A stretch of DNA of 64,000 bases from Paracoccus sulfuroxidans (GCF_007830335.1 NZ_VLKU01000009.1:124001-188000), one strand, 5' to 3'. Shown: positions 11,130 through 20,196, counted from the stretch's first letter. The notes: a model not told the origin generated them from the sequence alone. Numbers and translations: made by a program.

Positions 11130-12303
11130 CAGCCAGCCCAATCCTCCCGCCCGCGGCATGAAAATCGCCATGATCGCGGCCGCCGCGCTGGCCGTGGCGG
11201 GGCTTGGCACCTTCTATGCCGCCACGCGCCAGAACCAGCAGGCCACGCAGGGCCAGACCAGCGACCGGACCGTCAGCATCTCGGCCACCGCCTGCGAGCC
11301 CAATGAGATCACCGTCCCCGGCGGACGCCGCAGTTTCGAGATCGTCAACAACTCGGACCGCCCCATCGAGTGGGAGATTCTGAACGGCGTGCTGGTCGTG
11401 GCCGAGCGGGAAAACATCGCCCCCGGCTTTCGCGTGACGCTGGCCGCACAGCTGCAGCCGGGCGAATATCAGATGACCTGCGGCTTGCTGTCGAACCCGC
11501 GCGGCACGCTGACCGTCACCGCCTCGGACGAGGCGGCGGCTGAGGCCAGCGAAGTGACCCTGCGCAAGTTCCTGGGCCCACTGTCGGAATACCGGGTCTA
11601 TCTGATCCTGCAGGGCAAGGCCGCGCTGACGGCGGCCGAGGCGTTGCAGGGCGCCATCGCCTCCGGCAATCTGGATGAGGCGCGCGCGGCCTGGATCGCG
11701 GCACGCCTGCCCTATCGCCGGATCGAGCCGCTGGCATATCGCATCTCGGACATCGAAAACAACATCGACCCCCGCGCCGCCTATCTGGAAGGGCGCGAGG
11801 CCGACCCCGCCTTCATCGGCTATCACCGCATCGAATACGGGCTGTTCGACCAGAACAGCCTCGACGGCCTTGCCCCGGTCGCCGACCGGCTGGTGGCCGA
11901 TCTGACGCTGCTGCAGGACCGCCTGAAAGCCATGCCGCTGGACCCGGCCCTGCTGGCCAGCCTGCCCGGCGATATGGCCACCCAGATCGCCGAGGGCCAG
12001 ATCCCGCAGGGCGAAAACGCCTATGCGCGAAATGACCTCTATGAACTGGAAGCCAGCCTTGACGGCATCGGCAAGCTGACCGATCTGCTACGCGGCGTGC
12101 TGGCCCCGGTCGACCCCGCGCTTGAGCAGGAAATCGGCAAGGACCTGGACGATTTGCGCGCCCAGCTGGCCGGGCTGAAAGGCCCCGAGGGATATCCGCC
12201 CTATGACCAAGTCTCTGACGCCCAGAAAACGGCGCTGACCGAAGGGCTGACCCGGCTCTCGGCGGCGCTTGGGCGGATGCAACCTCTGATCGGGATGAAC
12301 TAG
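11122..12303 (+). CDS. efeO: Iron uptake protein EfeO: cupredoxin plus imelysin (M75) domains
   Basis: Periplasmic partner of EfeU thought to bind and present iron. The 393-aa protein has an N-terminal membrane anchor or signal (about residues 13-33), a cupredoxin-like domain (about 50-135, SATACEPNEITVPGG to YQMTCGLL) and an imelysin/M75 domain (about 145-390) with the HxxE motif in GYHRIEYGLF. The start overlaps the end of efeU. Translational coupling is likely, and efeB starts two bases after the stop. Confidence 0.9.
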   Translation: MPDSQPNPPARGMKIAMIAAAALAVAGLGTFYAATRQNQQATQGQTSDRTVSISATACEPNEITVPGGRRSFEIVNNSDRPIEWEILNGVLVVAERENIAPGFRVTLAAQLQPGEYQMTCGLLSNPRGTLTVTASDEAAAEASEVTLRKFLGPLSEYRVYLILQGKAALTAAEALQGAIASGNLDEARAAWIAARLPYRRIEPLAYRISDIENNIDPRAAYLEGREADPAFIGYHRIEYGLFDQNSLDGLAPVADRLVADLTLLQDRLKAMPLDPALLASLPGDMATQIAEGQIPQGENAYARNDLYELEASLDGIGKLTDLLRGVLAPVDPALEQEIGKDLDDLRAQLAGLKGPEGYPPYDQVSDAQKTALTEGLTRLSAALGRMQPLIGMN

Positions 12304-12304
12304 G

Positions 12305-13609
12305 ATGGAGCGCATCAAAGCCCCCCGCACGGATCGCCGCAACCTTCTGAAGGGTCTGGGGGCAGGCGCGATGGGCGTCCTTGCCGCCGGTCGCGCCGGT
12401 GCCGAAACCCCGGCGCAGCAGGCCCCCCATAACGTGCAGGAAGCCCCGGTCGGTCACGCCGACACCGCCAAGCAGCGGGTCGATTTCCACGGTCCCCATC
12501 AGGCGGGCATCACCACCCCCCGCCCCGCCAGCGGGTTGGTCGCCTCTTTCGACATCGTCGTCAGTTCACCCGATGAATTCGAGGAGATGCTGCGCCAGCT
12601 GACCGAGCGCGCGCGCTTTCTGACCCAGGGCGGCCTCGTCCCCGAGCGCGATCCGAAACTGCCGCCGCCGGACTCAGGGCTCTTGGGGCCGATGGTCGCG
12701 CCTGATGCCCAGACGATCACCGTGGCGCTTGGCGATTCCGTCTTCGAGCGTTTCGACTGGCTGACGCCACTGCGGCCCCTGCATTTGCAGCGCATGGTCC
12801 AGTTCCCGAATGACGCGCTGGAAACCAGCATCTGCCACGGCGACATGACGATCCAGTTCTGCGCGAACCTGTCGGACACGAACATGCACGCGATGCGCGA
12901 CATCGTGAAGAACCTCTCGGAGTTTCTGGTCGTACGCTGGATGTATGAGGGCAGCGTACCCCCGGTTCTGCCCGCGCCCGATGGCTCGACCCCAAGCGCG
13001 CGGAACTTCCTGGGCTTCCGCGATGGCTCGGCCAATCCCGATTCGACCGATGCGCCGCTGATGGACAAGGTCGTCTGGGTCGCAGGCCCGGACGAGCCGG
13101 AATGGGCGCAGGGCGGCACCTATCAGGCCGTGCGCATCATCCGCAATTTCGTCGAACGCTGGGACCGCACCCCCTTGGGCGAACAGGAGCGTATCTTCGG
13201 TCGCCGCAAGATGAGCGGCGCCCCCCTGGACGCGCCGCAGGACGCGACCGAGCAGGCCCTGCCCGATTACAGCGCCGATGCCGAGGGCAAGCTGACCCCG
13301 ATGGATGCCCATATCCGGCTGGCCAATCCACGCACGCCCGACAGCGACCGCAACCTGATGCTGCGCCGCCCCTTCAACTATTCGCGCGGCGTCACGAAAT
13401 CCGGCCAGCTGGATCAGGGGCTTTTGTTCATCAGCTATCAGGCCGATCTGCAGCAGGGCTTCATCGAGGTCCAGAACCGCCTGAACGGCGAGCCGCTGGA
13501 GGAATATATCAAGCCCGTCGGCGGTGGGTATTTCTTCGCCCTGCCCGGTGTCCGCGACGATGCGGACTACCTTGGCTCCAGCCTCATTACCGCAGCCAGG
13601 CGCCTCTGA
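12305..13609 (+). CDS. efeB: Deferrochelatase/peroxidase EfeB (DyP-type)
   Basis: Haem-dependent DyP-type peroxidase exported by Tat. In the EfeUOB system it is proposed to oxidise ferrous iron or recover iron from haem. The 434-aa protein has a twin-arginine signal (DRRNLLKGLGAGAMG) and the DyP motif GFRDGSANP. The C-terminal half carries the long loop and helices typical of EfeB (FNYSRGVTKSGQLDQGLLF). The ATG at 12305 directly follows the efeO stop. A separate imelysin gene follows 41 bases downstream. Confidence 0.93.
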   Translation: MERIKAPRTDRRNLLKGLGAGAMGVLAAGRAGAETPAQQAPHNVQEAPVGHADTAKQRVDFHGPHQAGITTPRPASGLVASFDIVVSSPDEFEEMLRQLTERARFLTQGGLVPERDPKLPPPDSGLLGPMVAPDAQTITVALGDSVFERFDWLTPLRPLHLQRMVQFPNDALETSICHGDMTIQFCANLSDTNMHAMRDIVKNLSEFLVVRWMYEGSVPPVLPAPDGSTPSARNFLGFRDGSANPDSTDAPLMDKVVWVAGPDEPEWAQGGTYQAVRIIRNFVERWDRTPLGEQERIFGRRKMSGAPLDAPQDATEQALPDYSADAEGKLTPMDAHIRLANPRTPDSDRNLMLRRPFNYSRGVTKSGQLDQGLLFISYQADLQQGFIEVQNRLNGEPLEEYIKPVGGGYFFALPGVRDDADYLGSSLITAARRL

Positions 13610-13650
13610 CGCCAAGCCAGCCCCCCGGACCAACACAACGGAGCGTGAAC

Positions 13651-14481
13651 ATGGTCGGAAACTTTCTAAGAAGCTCAGCCCTGGCAATCGTGCTGGCGTC
13701 AGGGACAGCGGGCGGCGCATTCGCGGCCGACCCGTCGCTGGATCTGGTCGCACCTCTGGCCGAATACAAGATCTATGTGGCTGAAAACACCGCCAAACTG
13801 GTCGAGGACACCAAGGCCTTCACCGATGCGGTCAAGGCGGGCGATGTCGAGAAGGCCAAGAGCCTCTTTGCCCCCACCCGCACCAGCTATGAAAAGATCG
13901 AGCCGATTGCGGAACTCTTCTCGGACCTCGACGTCTCGATGGACGCCCGCGCCGATGATTATGAGAAGGCCGAGGAAGACCCCGCCTTCACCGGCTTCCA
14001 CCGCATCGAATACGGGCTGTGGGAAAAGAACTCGACCGAAGGGCTGGCCGAATATGCCGACCGCCTGATGTCGGATGTGACCACGCTGAACCAGCGCATT
14101 ACCGATCTGACCTTCCCGCCCGAAGTCGTCGTCGGCGGCGCGGCGGTCCTGATGGAAGAGGTCGCGGCCACCAAGATCTCGGGCGAGGAAGACCGCTACA
14201 GCCGCACCGACCTGTGGGATTTCGACGCGAACTTCGCCGGCGCGCAGAAGATCTATGAGCTGCTGCGTCCGCTGATCGCCGAGAATGAGGCCGAATTCGT
14301 CACCAAGGTCGACGGCAACTTCAAGGACGTGGCCGATGTGCTGGGCAAATACCGCACGCCCGAGGGCGGCTTCGTCTCTTACGAAGAACTCAGCGACGCC
14401 GACCGCAATGTGCTTTCGACCAAGGTGAACACGCTGGCCGAAGATCTGTCGACCCTGCGCGGCAAGCTGGGCCTCGGCTGA
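13651..14481 (+). CDS. Second imelysin (M75) periplasmic protein, EfeM-like
   Basis: A 276-aa protein with a cleavable signal (ending GGAFA-A) followed by an imelysin/M75 domain only, without the cupredoxin domain of efeO. It has the same HxxE segment (GFHRIEYGLWEKNSTEGL) as efeO (GYHRIEYGLFDQNSLDGL), so the two are paralogues. The ATG at 13651 has CGGAG at 13639-13643 in front. The longer open frame from 13102 overlaps efeB in another frame and is not the start. It probably binds iron in the periplasm. It ends the efe operon. Confidence 0.88.
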   Translation: MVGNFLRSSALAIVLASGTAGGAFAADPSLDLVAPLAEYKIYVAENTAKLVEDTKAFTDAVKAGDVEKAKSLFAPTRTSYEKIEPIAELFSDLDVSMDARADDYEKAEEDPAFTGFHRIEYGLWEKNSTEGLAEYADRLMSDVTTLNQRITDLTFPPEVVVGGAAVLMEEVAATKISGEEDRYSRTDLWDFDANFAGAQKIYELLRPLIAENEAEFVTKVDGNFKDVADVLGKYRTPEGGFVSYEELSDADRNVLSTKVNTLAEDLSTLRGKLGLG

Positions 14482-14491
14482 TCCACCCTTT

Positions 14492-14520
14492 CAGCATCGC
14501 GGGTCCGCCCCGCGATGCTG
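14492..14520 (+). terminator. Stem-loop at the end of the efe operon
   Basis: A perfect 12-bp stem (CAGCATCGCGGG, 14492-14503, with CCCGCGATGCTG, 14509-14520). No T run follows, so it may stabilise the transcript end or need Rho rather than act as a classical terminator. Confidence 0.55.
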
Positions 14521-15335
14521 CCTTGCAGAATGGCTGCAAACCCTCTTTTCGACATCTTGCATTTTCGGACGCCTGTAGGCTGACATTCAGCTTGCGGATC
14601 GATTTTCGACCCATGATTGCTGAGCCGTAAAACATCTCTCCCTTTGCGGGCAAGCTAACCCGGATGGCCTAATCCAATATGCTTGCGCTTTCCGCGCAGC
14701 CGATTTTGTATTCGGCGAGATATTGCCGATATTATCCTTGCCTATTTTCGCAGCACTCAACCTCTGCATAGCAAGCGCGCCCCAAAACTCCCGATATTTC
14801 TTAACACTATAACCATTTGATCGCGGCGATCACACGCACCTGGAAAACCGTAGTCGCGCCCGGGTTGTGCCACATTTCCCGGGAACGCGGGCAGATGGCC
14901 CTCCCGGCGAAAAGACGCCATACGACCAGTATCCGCCGGTCGGACTGATTGACCCTCCCCACCCTCATGCACGAAATTGGCCCCATCACGAGTGTAGGCG
15001 CGGTTGTTCCCCGAGCCGCTGTTGCAAGGGTTTTGATGCTATGGCTCGCAGGCCCATAGTCGGATTATCTTATTCACCGTCCGACATCAGATCATTCTCG
15101 ATCCCAACCAAATGCAGGGCTGCATTTTTATTATCTGATTTAGAATATATCTCGATAACTAATCCTGATCCGCAATTCAAATTCAATTCGGCCGGTTAAA
15201 TGCCGTGTTGAATATATTCCCTCAATTCCGCCGCGCTGCGGCGATCCGCCTTTCCGGTCGCGATGCCCTTCGTCGCGGCCTCTCGTCGGGCGCATGCGCG
15301 CGCCCTGAAACGCAACCTTGTCAACAGGACGCATC
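14521..15335 (+). other. AT-richer 0.8-kb gap without a recognisable gene
   Basis: No open frame here has a product I recognise. Base composition is clearly richer in A and T than the flanks, most of all at 15050-15220. A terminator-like hairpin on the plus strand (AATGCA 15111-15116, loop GGGC, TGCATT 15121-15126, then TTTATTAT) has no gene in front of it. A TTGACC at 14949-14954 could be a -35 element but lacks a good -10. The gap may hold a small RNA gene or the remains of transferred DNA. Confidence 0.5.
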
Positions 15336-16568
15336 ATGAGCTTGCTCTCAGACCCCAATGCATTCCGTGGGCTTCGTGTTGCCGTGTTCGGCTTCGATCT
15401 TGCAGAAGCCTCGCAGGTCCGCAGAATCCGGTCCCTGCTGTCGCTCGGATGCGATGTAACCTCCTTCTGTCCCCGCCGCGAAGGAAGCACCCCCGGCTTC
15501 ACCCCCGAGTGGCGCAATTTCGACCTGGGGCTGGTGCGACAGGGCGCCTATCTTCGCCGTGGCCTCGCCCTGCCGATGACCGTGGCGAAGGCCTTGCGCG
15601 GGCGCAAATGGCTGCGTCAGGCGGATGTCATCATTGCCCGCAATCTGGACATGGCCGCCGTCGCCCATCTGGCACGCCGGATGGCGGGCGTCAGCCGCGA
15701 GATTCCGCTGGTCTATGAATGTCTGGATGTTCACCCCCTGCTGACGCGGGGCGACAGCCTGGGCCGCCTCATGCGCTGGTCTGAGCGTCGCGTGCTGGCG
15801 CGGGCGGCGCAACTGGTCGTCTCGTCCCGGGGGTTCACCGAATCCTATTTCCGCCCGGTGCAGGGCTATGACGGCCCCGCCGCTCTGGTCGAGAACAAGC
15901 TGTGGCTGGATGACATCGCGCCGGGCGGACGCCTTGAGGCCGATGACGTCGCCTCGCCCGCAGGACCGCTGGTGCTGGGGCTGGTGGGCGCGATCCGCTG
16001 TCAGCGCTCGGTCAATCTGCTGCTGGAAACCGTCGACCGCATGGGGCGCGGGCTGAAGCTGCGCTTTGCCGGCCATCTGGACGAACACGCGGTGCGTGAC
16101 TTCCCCCAGCAGGTCGCGGCGCGCAGCAATGTCGACTGGACGGGTGCCTATGCCTGCCCCGAGGATCTGGGCAGCATCTATCGCGACTGCGATCTGGTCT
16201 GGGGTCAGGACATGTGGCAGCCGGGCGGTAACTCGGACTGGCTGCTTCCGAGCCGGCTTTATGAGGCAGGCTGGAACGGTTGCCCGGTCATCGCCGTCGA
16301 GGGCTCGGAGACCGCCCGCCGGGTGGACTCGGACCGTCTGGGCTATGTCATTGCCCGCCCCGACAGTGCCACGCTGGCCGGGCTTCTGGGCTCGATCAAC
16401 CGCGACGATCTGACGGTGCTGAAGCGCGATCTGCTGACCCGCCCGGCGGAAAGCTTCGTCCAGAAGGCCGAGGATCTGATGCCCTTCCTGACCCCCGCCC
16501 TGCGCCGCGCAAACCGCGCCGTGCCGCGGATGGGCCAACAGCTGGCAAAGGCCTCGGCCCGATCCTGA
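15336..16568 (+). CDS. Glycosyltransferase, GT-B fold (ExoL-like)
   Basis: A 410-aa protein with the two-Rossmann GT-B layout. The N-terminal half starts RGLRVAVFGFDLAEASQVRRIRSL, and the C-terminal half carries the donor-site region (WLLPSRLYEAGWNGCPVIAVEGSETARR). It resembles succinoglycan-type ExoL glycosyltransferases, but no other polysaccharide genes are nearby, so donor and acceptor are unknown. The ATG at 15336 has AGGA at 15326-15329. An in-frame TTG at 15318 is less likely. It stands alone after an AT-rich gap and ends in a good terminator. Confidence 0.75.
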   Translation: MSLLSDPNAFRGLRVAVFGFDLAEASQVRRIRSLLSLGCDVTSFCPRREGSTPGFTPEWRNFDLGLVRQGAYLRRGLALPMTVAKALRGRKWLRQADVIIARNLDMAAVAHLARRMAGVSREIPLVYECLDVHPLLTRGDSLGRLMRWSERRVLARAAQLVVSSRGFTESYFRPVQGYDGPAALVENKLWLDDIAPGGRLEADDVASPAGPLVLGLVGAIRCQRSVNLLLETVDRMGRGLKLRFAGHLDEHAVRDFPQQVAARSNVDWTGAYACPEDLGSIYRDCDLVWGQDMWQPGGNSDWLLPSRLYEAGWNGCPVIAVEGSETARRVDSDRLGYVIARPDSATLAGLLGSINRDDLTVLKRDLLTRPAESFVQKAEDLMPFLTPALRRANRAVPRMGQQLAKASARS

Positions 16569-16592
16569 GACCTATCTGTTCACACTGCCAAG

Positions 16593-16623
16593 CAGGCGTC
16601 GGGCCCACCCCGGCGCCTGTTTT
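16593..16623 (+). terminator. Intrinsic terminator of the glycosyltransferase gene
   Basis: CAGGCG (16593-16598) pairs with CGCCTG (16614-16619). The stem extends inward to about 11 bp, and TTTT follows. Confidence 0.85.
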
Positions 16624-16857
16624 CATGGGCCAATCTCGCCTCAATCCGCCTATCACCTCGCGTTTCGCCAACATGACCTTGCCCATCCTTGATCGGAGCC
16701 CGATGATAAGGGCAAACGCGCTTCTGATCAGACAAGGCATCCCAATTGCATTCCTTCCCGGCTGATCGGCGACGACACATCATCGACCACAATGCTATGA
16801 TATGGGCATGGTTGGCAGCGTCGCGGGGGCACCCATCGAACAGGCACATAACGACCC

Positions 16858-17535
16858 ATGACCATTGCTAACGCAAAGATCGAAGGCAAAAGCACCGACG
16901 TTCCCCTGAGGACCATGGTCTATCGCACCCTGCGCGACCGGCTGGTGACCGGGACCATCAAACCGGATCAGGTCATGTCGTCGCGCTCGCTGGCGCGCGA
17001 ACTGGGCGTCAGCCCGATGCCCGTGCGCGAAGCGATCTCGCGCCTTGCCGCCGAACGTGCGCTGGAGGTGAAATCGCAAAGCAGCGTCATCGTCCCCGCC
17101 ATGACCCCGCGCCGGTTCGAGGATCTGCTGTTCAGCCGGCTGCAACTTGAACCGGCCGCCGCAGTCCGCGCCCTGCCCGCCGTCACTGATGAGTTGATCG
17201 AGGACCTGTTCGAGATCGACCAGCGGATGAACCGTGGCCTCGATTCGGGCGATGTCGCCTCCTATATGTCCGGCAACCACGAGTTTCACTTCAAGCTCTA
17301 CGGTGCCCTTCCCGCCCCCACGCTGATGCAGCTGATCGAAACGCTGTGGCTGCAGTTCGGCCCGCTGATGCGGCTGGTTTTTGAGCTTTACGCCGACGAT
17401 CAGCACGAGGAAGACAAGCATCCCATCATCCTGCAGGCGCTGCGTGACCGCGATGCCAAGCGCCTTCATGACGCGGTCGAGGCCGATATTCGTGACGGGA
17501 TGAACCTGGTGCGGGCGTCGAAGAATTTCAGCTAA
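16858..17535 (+). CDS. GntR-family regulator, FadR/FCD subfamily
   Basis: DNA-binding repressor or activator of the catabolic genes that follow. The 225-aa protein has a winged helix at about residues 15-85 (SRSLARELGVSPMPVREAISRLAAERAL is the recognition part) and an all-helical FCD ligand domain. Histidines in NHEFHFKLY, and probably the later one in DKHPIILQAL, look like the metal-dependent effector site of this subfamily. The ATG at 16858 lacks a clear ribosome site. Two palindromes directly downstream (17545-17587) are its likely operators. The ligand is probably the imported substrate or an intermediate. Confidence 0.9.
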   Translation: MTIANAKIEGKSTDVPLRTMVYRTLRDRLVTGTIKPDQVMSSRSLARELGVSPMPVREAISRLAAERALEVKSQSSVIVPAMTPRRFEDLLFSRLQLEPAAAVRALPAVTDELIEDLFEIDQRMNRGLDSGDVASYMSGNHEFHFKLYGALPAPTLMQLIETLWLQFGPLMRLVFELYADDQHEEDKHPIILQALRDRDAKRLHDAVEADIRDGMNLVRASKNFS

Positions 17536-17544
17536 AAGTCTTGC

Positions 17545-17587
17545 ATCTGTGATCGCAGTTTTATGTTTACAAACTGAGATCGCAGTT
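17545..17587 (+). promoter_or_regulatory. Twin palindromic operators and promoter of the catabolic operon
   Basis: Two 16-bp sites, ATCTGTGATCGCAGTT (17545-17560) and AACTGAGATCGCAGTT (17572-17587), share the half GATCGCAGTT and have centres 27 bp apart. The second is a palindrome with one mismatch. It fills the gap between a TTTACA (17566-17571) and a TATAGC (17587-17592), which resemble -35 and -10 elements. A bound regulator would therefore block RNA polymerase. Confidence 0.6.
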
Positions 17588-17726
17588 ATAGCGTTCACCT
17601 AGAAGCTGATTCACGAACTTGCTGCGATTGACGCGTCCGGACATCCGCACTGATCTGCGAGTCCGCCTCCCTTCCTGTCCATCGGGAAAGGGGACCTCTT
17701 TCGCACGGGCCCAACCGGAGAGCGCA

Positions 17727-18083
17727 ATGGACGCCCTGTACTTCTACGACGTAACCAAGCTTGGCACACCAGAGCCGGGAGCCCCTGTGCCCGACCGCGT
17801 CGTCGAAGGTGCGCCCACCAACAAGACCTGGGAAATCGAAGTGACGCCGGACGGATCGGTCAGCACCGGCATCTGGGAAGTTCAGGGCGGCGCATGGCGC
17901 GTCGTCAAGGAAACCTGGGAATTCTGCACCATCATCGAGGGCGAATCCGAACTGATCGAAGACGGCAAAGAGCCGCGCCGCATCACCGTCGGCGATAGTT
18001 TCATCATGCGCCCCGGCCACAGCTATATCTGGCGGGTCATCACCCCCACCAAGAAGATCTACGTCATTCGCGAAGACGTCTGA
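17727..18083 (+). CDS. Small cupin-domain protein (DUF861-like)
   Basis: A 118-aa single-domain cupin. The conserved core (ETWEFCTIIEGESELIEDG ... GDSFIMRPGHSYIWRV) fits the DUF861/EutQ-like cupin family found in many catabolic operons of Proteobacteria, where it may bind a sugar acid or act as an isomerase or sensor. The usual metal-binding histidines are only partly present, so catalysis is uncertain. The ATG at 17727 has GGAG at 17717-17720, 6 bases away. It is the first gene after the twin operators. 165 bases separate it from the next gene. Confidence 0.8.
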   Translation: MDALYFYDVTKLGTPEPGAPVPDRVVEGAPTNKTWEIEVTPDGSVSTGIWEVQGGAWRVVKETWEFCTIIEGESELIEDGKEPRRITVGDSFIMRPGHSYIWRVITPTKKIYVIREDV

Positions 18084-18248
18084 CCGGCGTCTCGCCACCA
18101 CACGCCCACCACAGCCCAAACGCCAGCTGGCGGCATCACGGTGCCGCCCACTGCCCCGGCATGCCGAATGCACGGTGGACAAGCAAACCGACAACGATAC
18201 GGCGCGTCCGGCCCAAAGCGACGCCCGAAAACCCCTCAGTGAGGCGAA

Positions 18249-19193
18249 ATGCCAGACCAGAAGAAAGCCCTTCTCATCATTGCCACGGGCGAAAATGCCG
18301 AGGAATGGCGCAGCGAGCTTGTGAAGGCCGCGCCCACTTTGGACATCCATGTCCTGGGGGAGGAGTTCGACCCCGCGACCATCGCTTGGGCCTTGGTCTG
18401 GCGTCCTCCTGTGGGCTATCTGGCGTCGCTGCCAAACCTCGAGGCGATCTTCTCGATGGCGGCGGGCGTCGATCACATCTTTGCCGATGATCAGCTTCCG
18501 CAAGGCATCCCGGTCGTCAAACTGGTGCATGAGGCGACGCGCCAGCAGCACCGCGACTATGTGCTGCATGCCGTGATCCACCATCACCGCGACATGATGC
18601 TGTTTGCCGAACGCCAGCCGCAGAAGGTCTGGAAATTCGTCCGTCCCGCGATGAACGCGCAGCGCAGCATTGGCTTGATGGGGGCCGGGCCTCTGGGCAT
18701 CTTCGCCGCCGAGGCGCTGGTCTCGCTTGGCTATCAGGTCCGGGTCTGGAGCCGCTCGCCGAAATCCATCGACGGTGCGCAAAGCTTCCATGGCACCGAT
18801 CAGCTGCACGACTTCGCCGCGGGGACGGATATCCTTGTCTCGATGCTGCCGAAAACCCCCGAAACCATCGGCATTCTGGACGCGGCGCTGTTCGCCGCCC
18901 TGCCGGAAGGGGCAGCCGTGGTGAACATCGGGCGCGGCGATCATCTTGACGAAGGTGCCCTGCTGGCGGCGCTGAACAGCGGCCATCTGTCTGGCGCGAC
19001 GCTGGACGTTCTGGCGCAGGAACCACCCGCAGAAGACCACCCGTTCTGGACCCATTCCAAGGTGCGCCTGACGCCCCATATCGCCAGCGAGCCGAACCCC
19101 TGGGTCACCGCCATGGCGGTTCTGGGCAACATCGACCGGATGCAGCAGGGGCTTGCCCCCGAGCCAAGGGCCGACAGGGCGTCAGGTTACTGA
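18249..19193 (+). CDS. NAD(P)-dependent 2-hydroxyacid dehydrogenase, GhrA-like
   Basis: A 314-aa member of the D-isomer-specific 2-hydroxyacid dehydrogenases, closest in pattern to glyoxylate/hydroxypyruvate reductase A. It has the nucleotide motif GLMGAGPLGIFAAEAL, the catalytic arginine in NIGRGDHLDEGALL, a glutamate in AQEPPAEDHPFW and the histidine in LTPHIAS. Such enzymes reduce glyoxylate or hydroxypyruvate, or oxidise 2-hydroxy acids. Placed in the GntR operon, it probably handles a 2-keto or 2-hydroxy acid of that pathway. The exact substrate is not visible. Confidence 0.88.
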   Translation: MPDQKKALLIIATGENAEEWRSELVKAAPTLDIHVLGEEFDPATIAWALVWRPPVGYLASLPNLEAIFSMAAGVDHIFADDQLPQGIPVVKLVHEATRQQHRDYVLHAVIHHHRDMMLFAERQPQKVWKFVRPAMNAQRSIGLMGAGPLGIFAAEALVSLGYQVRVWSRSPKSIDGAQSFHGTDQLHDFAAGTDILVSMLPKTPETIGILDAALFAALPEGAAVVNIGRGDHLDEGALLAALNSGHLSGATLDVLAQEPPAEDHPFWTHSKVRLTPHIASEPNPWVTAMAVLGNIDRMQQGLAPEPRADRASGY

Positions 19194-19221
19194 CGCGCGG
19201 GTCCAGGGAGGGGAGGAGAGC

Positions 19222-20196
19222 ATGACCACAGCATTCAACATCGTCGTCGTCGAACCCGGCTACGCGAATTATCAGGTCGAGCGTGATGTGCTGGGCCCGA
19301 TCGGCGGTCAGGTGACCGCGCTTGACTGGCAAGGCGACCGCGCGAAGCTTCATGCGGGGATCGCTGATGCGGACCTTATCATGCTGCGTGACACGGTGGT
19401 CGACGCCTCTGTCTTTGACGCCGCACCCAAGCTCAAGGGGCTGGTCCGCTATGGCGTCGGCCTTGACAAGATCGACCTTGAGGCGGCGCGCGAACGGCGC
19501 ATCATGATCGCCAACGTCCCTGATTATGGCGCCGATATCGAGGTCGCGGACCACACGCTGGCCCTGTTTCTTGCCGTTCGCCGCCGCATCGTATCGCGGG
19601 ATCGCGACGTGCGCGCCGGGGCGTGGGAGGTCGGGCAGACCGAGCCCATGCAGCGCATCTCGGGTGCGACGCTGGGGCTGATCGGTTACGGCCGCATTGC
19701 CCGCGCCGCGCATCGCCGCTTTGCCGCCTTCGGGGTTTCGGAGGTGATCGTCCACGACCCGTGGCTGACGCCCGAAGCGGCCGAGGCAGCCGGTGTCCGT
19801 CTGGCAACGCTCGACGAATTGGTCGCCCAATCGGATATCGTTTCACTGCATGCGCCGGGCAGCGCCGATGGCGCGCCCACCTTGAACGCTGATCGACTGG
19901 CGCGGATCAAGCCCGGCGCGGTCATCGTGAACACCGCGCGCGGCAGCCATATTGATGAGGCTGCGCTGATCGAGGCGCTGCAATCGGGCCGGGTGGCCGG
20001 TGCCGGGCTGGATGTCTTTCGCAGCGAGCCTCCGGGCCGCGAGAACCCGCTTTTTGCCATGCCGCAGGTCGTCGTCAGCGACCATACGGGTTGGTACTCG
20101 GAACAATCCGTCCATCAGATCCAGTCGCTGGCCACAGCCGAAGCGCTGCGCATCCTGACCGGCGAAAAGCCCGTGAACTGGGTCAATCCCTGGTAA
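19222..20196 (+). CDS. D-2-hydroxyacid dehydrogenase, CtBP/phosphoglycerate dehydrogenase-like
   Basis: A second, distinct 2-hydroxyacid dehydrogenase (324 aa) next to the GhrA-like one. It shows LGLIGYGRIARAAHRRFAAFG (nucleotide fold), the catalytic arginine in NTARGSHIDEAALIEAL, glutamate in FRSEPPG and histidine in VSDHTGWYSE. The pattern resembles the C-terminal-binding-protein group of bacterial dehydrogenases. The ATG at 19222 follows the strong site GGGGAGGAGAG. The open frame begins earlier at 19153 but overlaps the previous gene. Two such enzymes in one operon suggest an oxidation followed by a reduction of related acids, which is inference. Confidence 0.88.
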   Translation: MTTAFNIVVVEPGYANYQVERDVLGPIGGQVTALDWQGDRAKLHAGIADADLIMLRDTVVDASVFDAAPKLKGLVRYGVGLDKIDLEAARERRIMIANVPDYGADIEVADHTLALFLAVRRRIVSRDRDVRAGAWEVGQTEPMQRISGATLGLIGYGRIARAAHRRFAAFGVSEVIVHDPWLTPEAAEAAGVRLATLDELVAQSDIVSLHAPGSADGAPTLNADRLARIKPGAVIVNTARGSHIDEAALIEALQSGRVAGAGLDVFRSEPPGRENPLFAMPQVVVSDHTGWYSEQSVHQIQSLATAEALRILTGEKPVNWVNPW

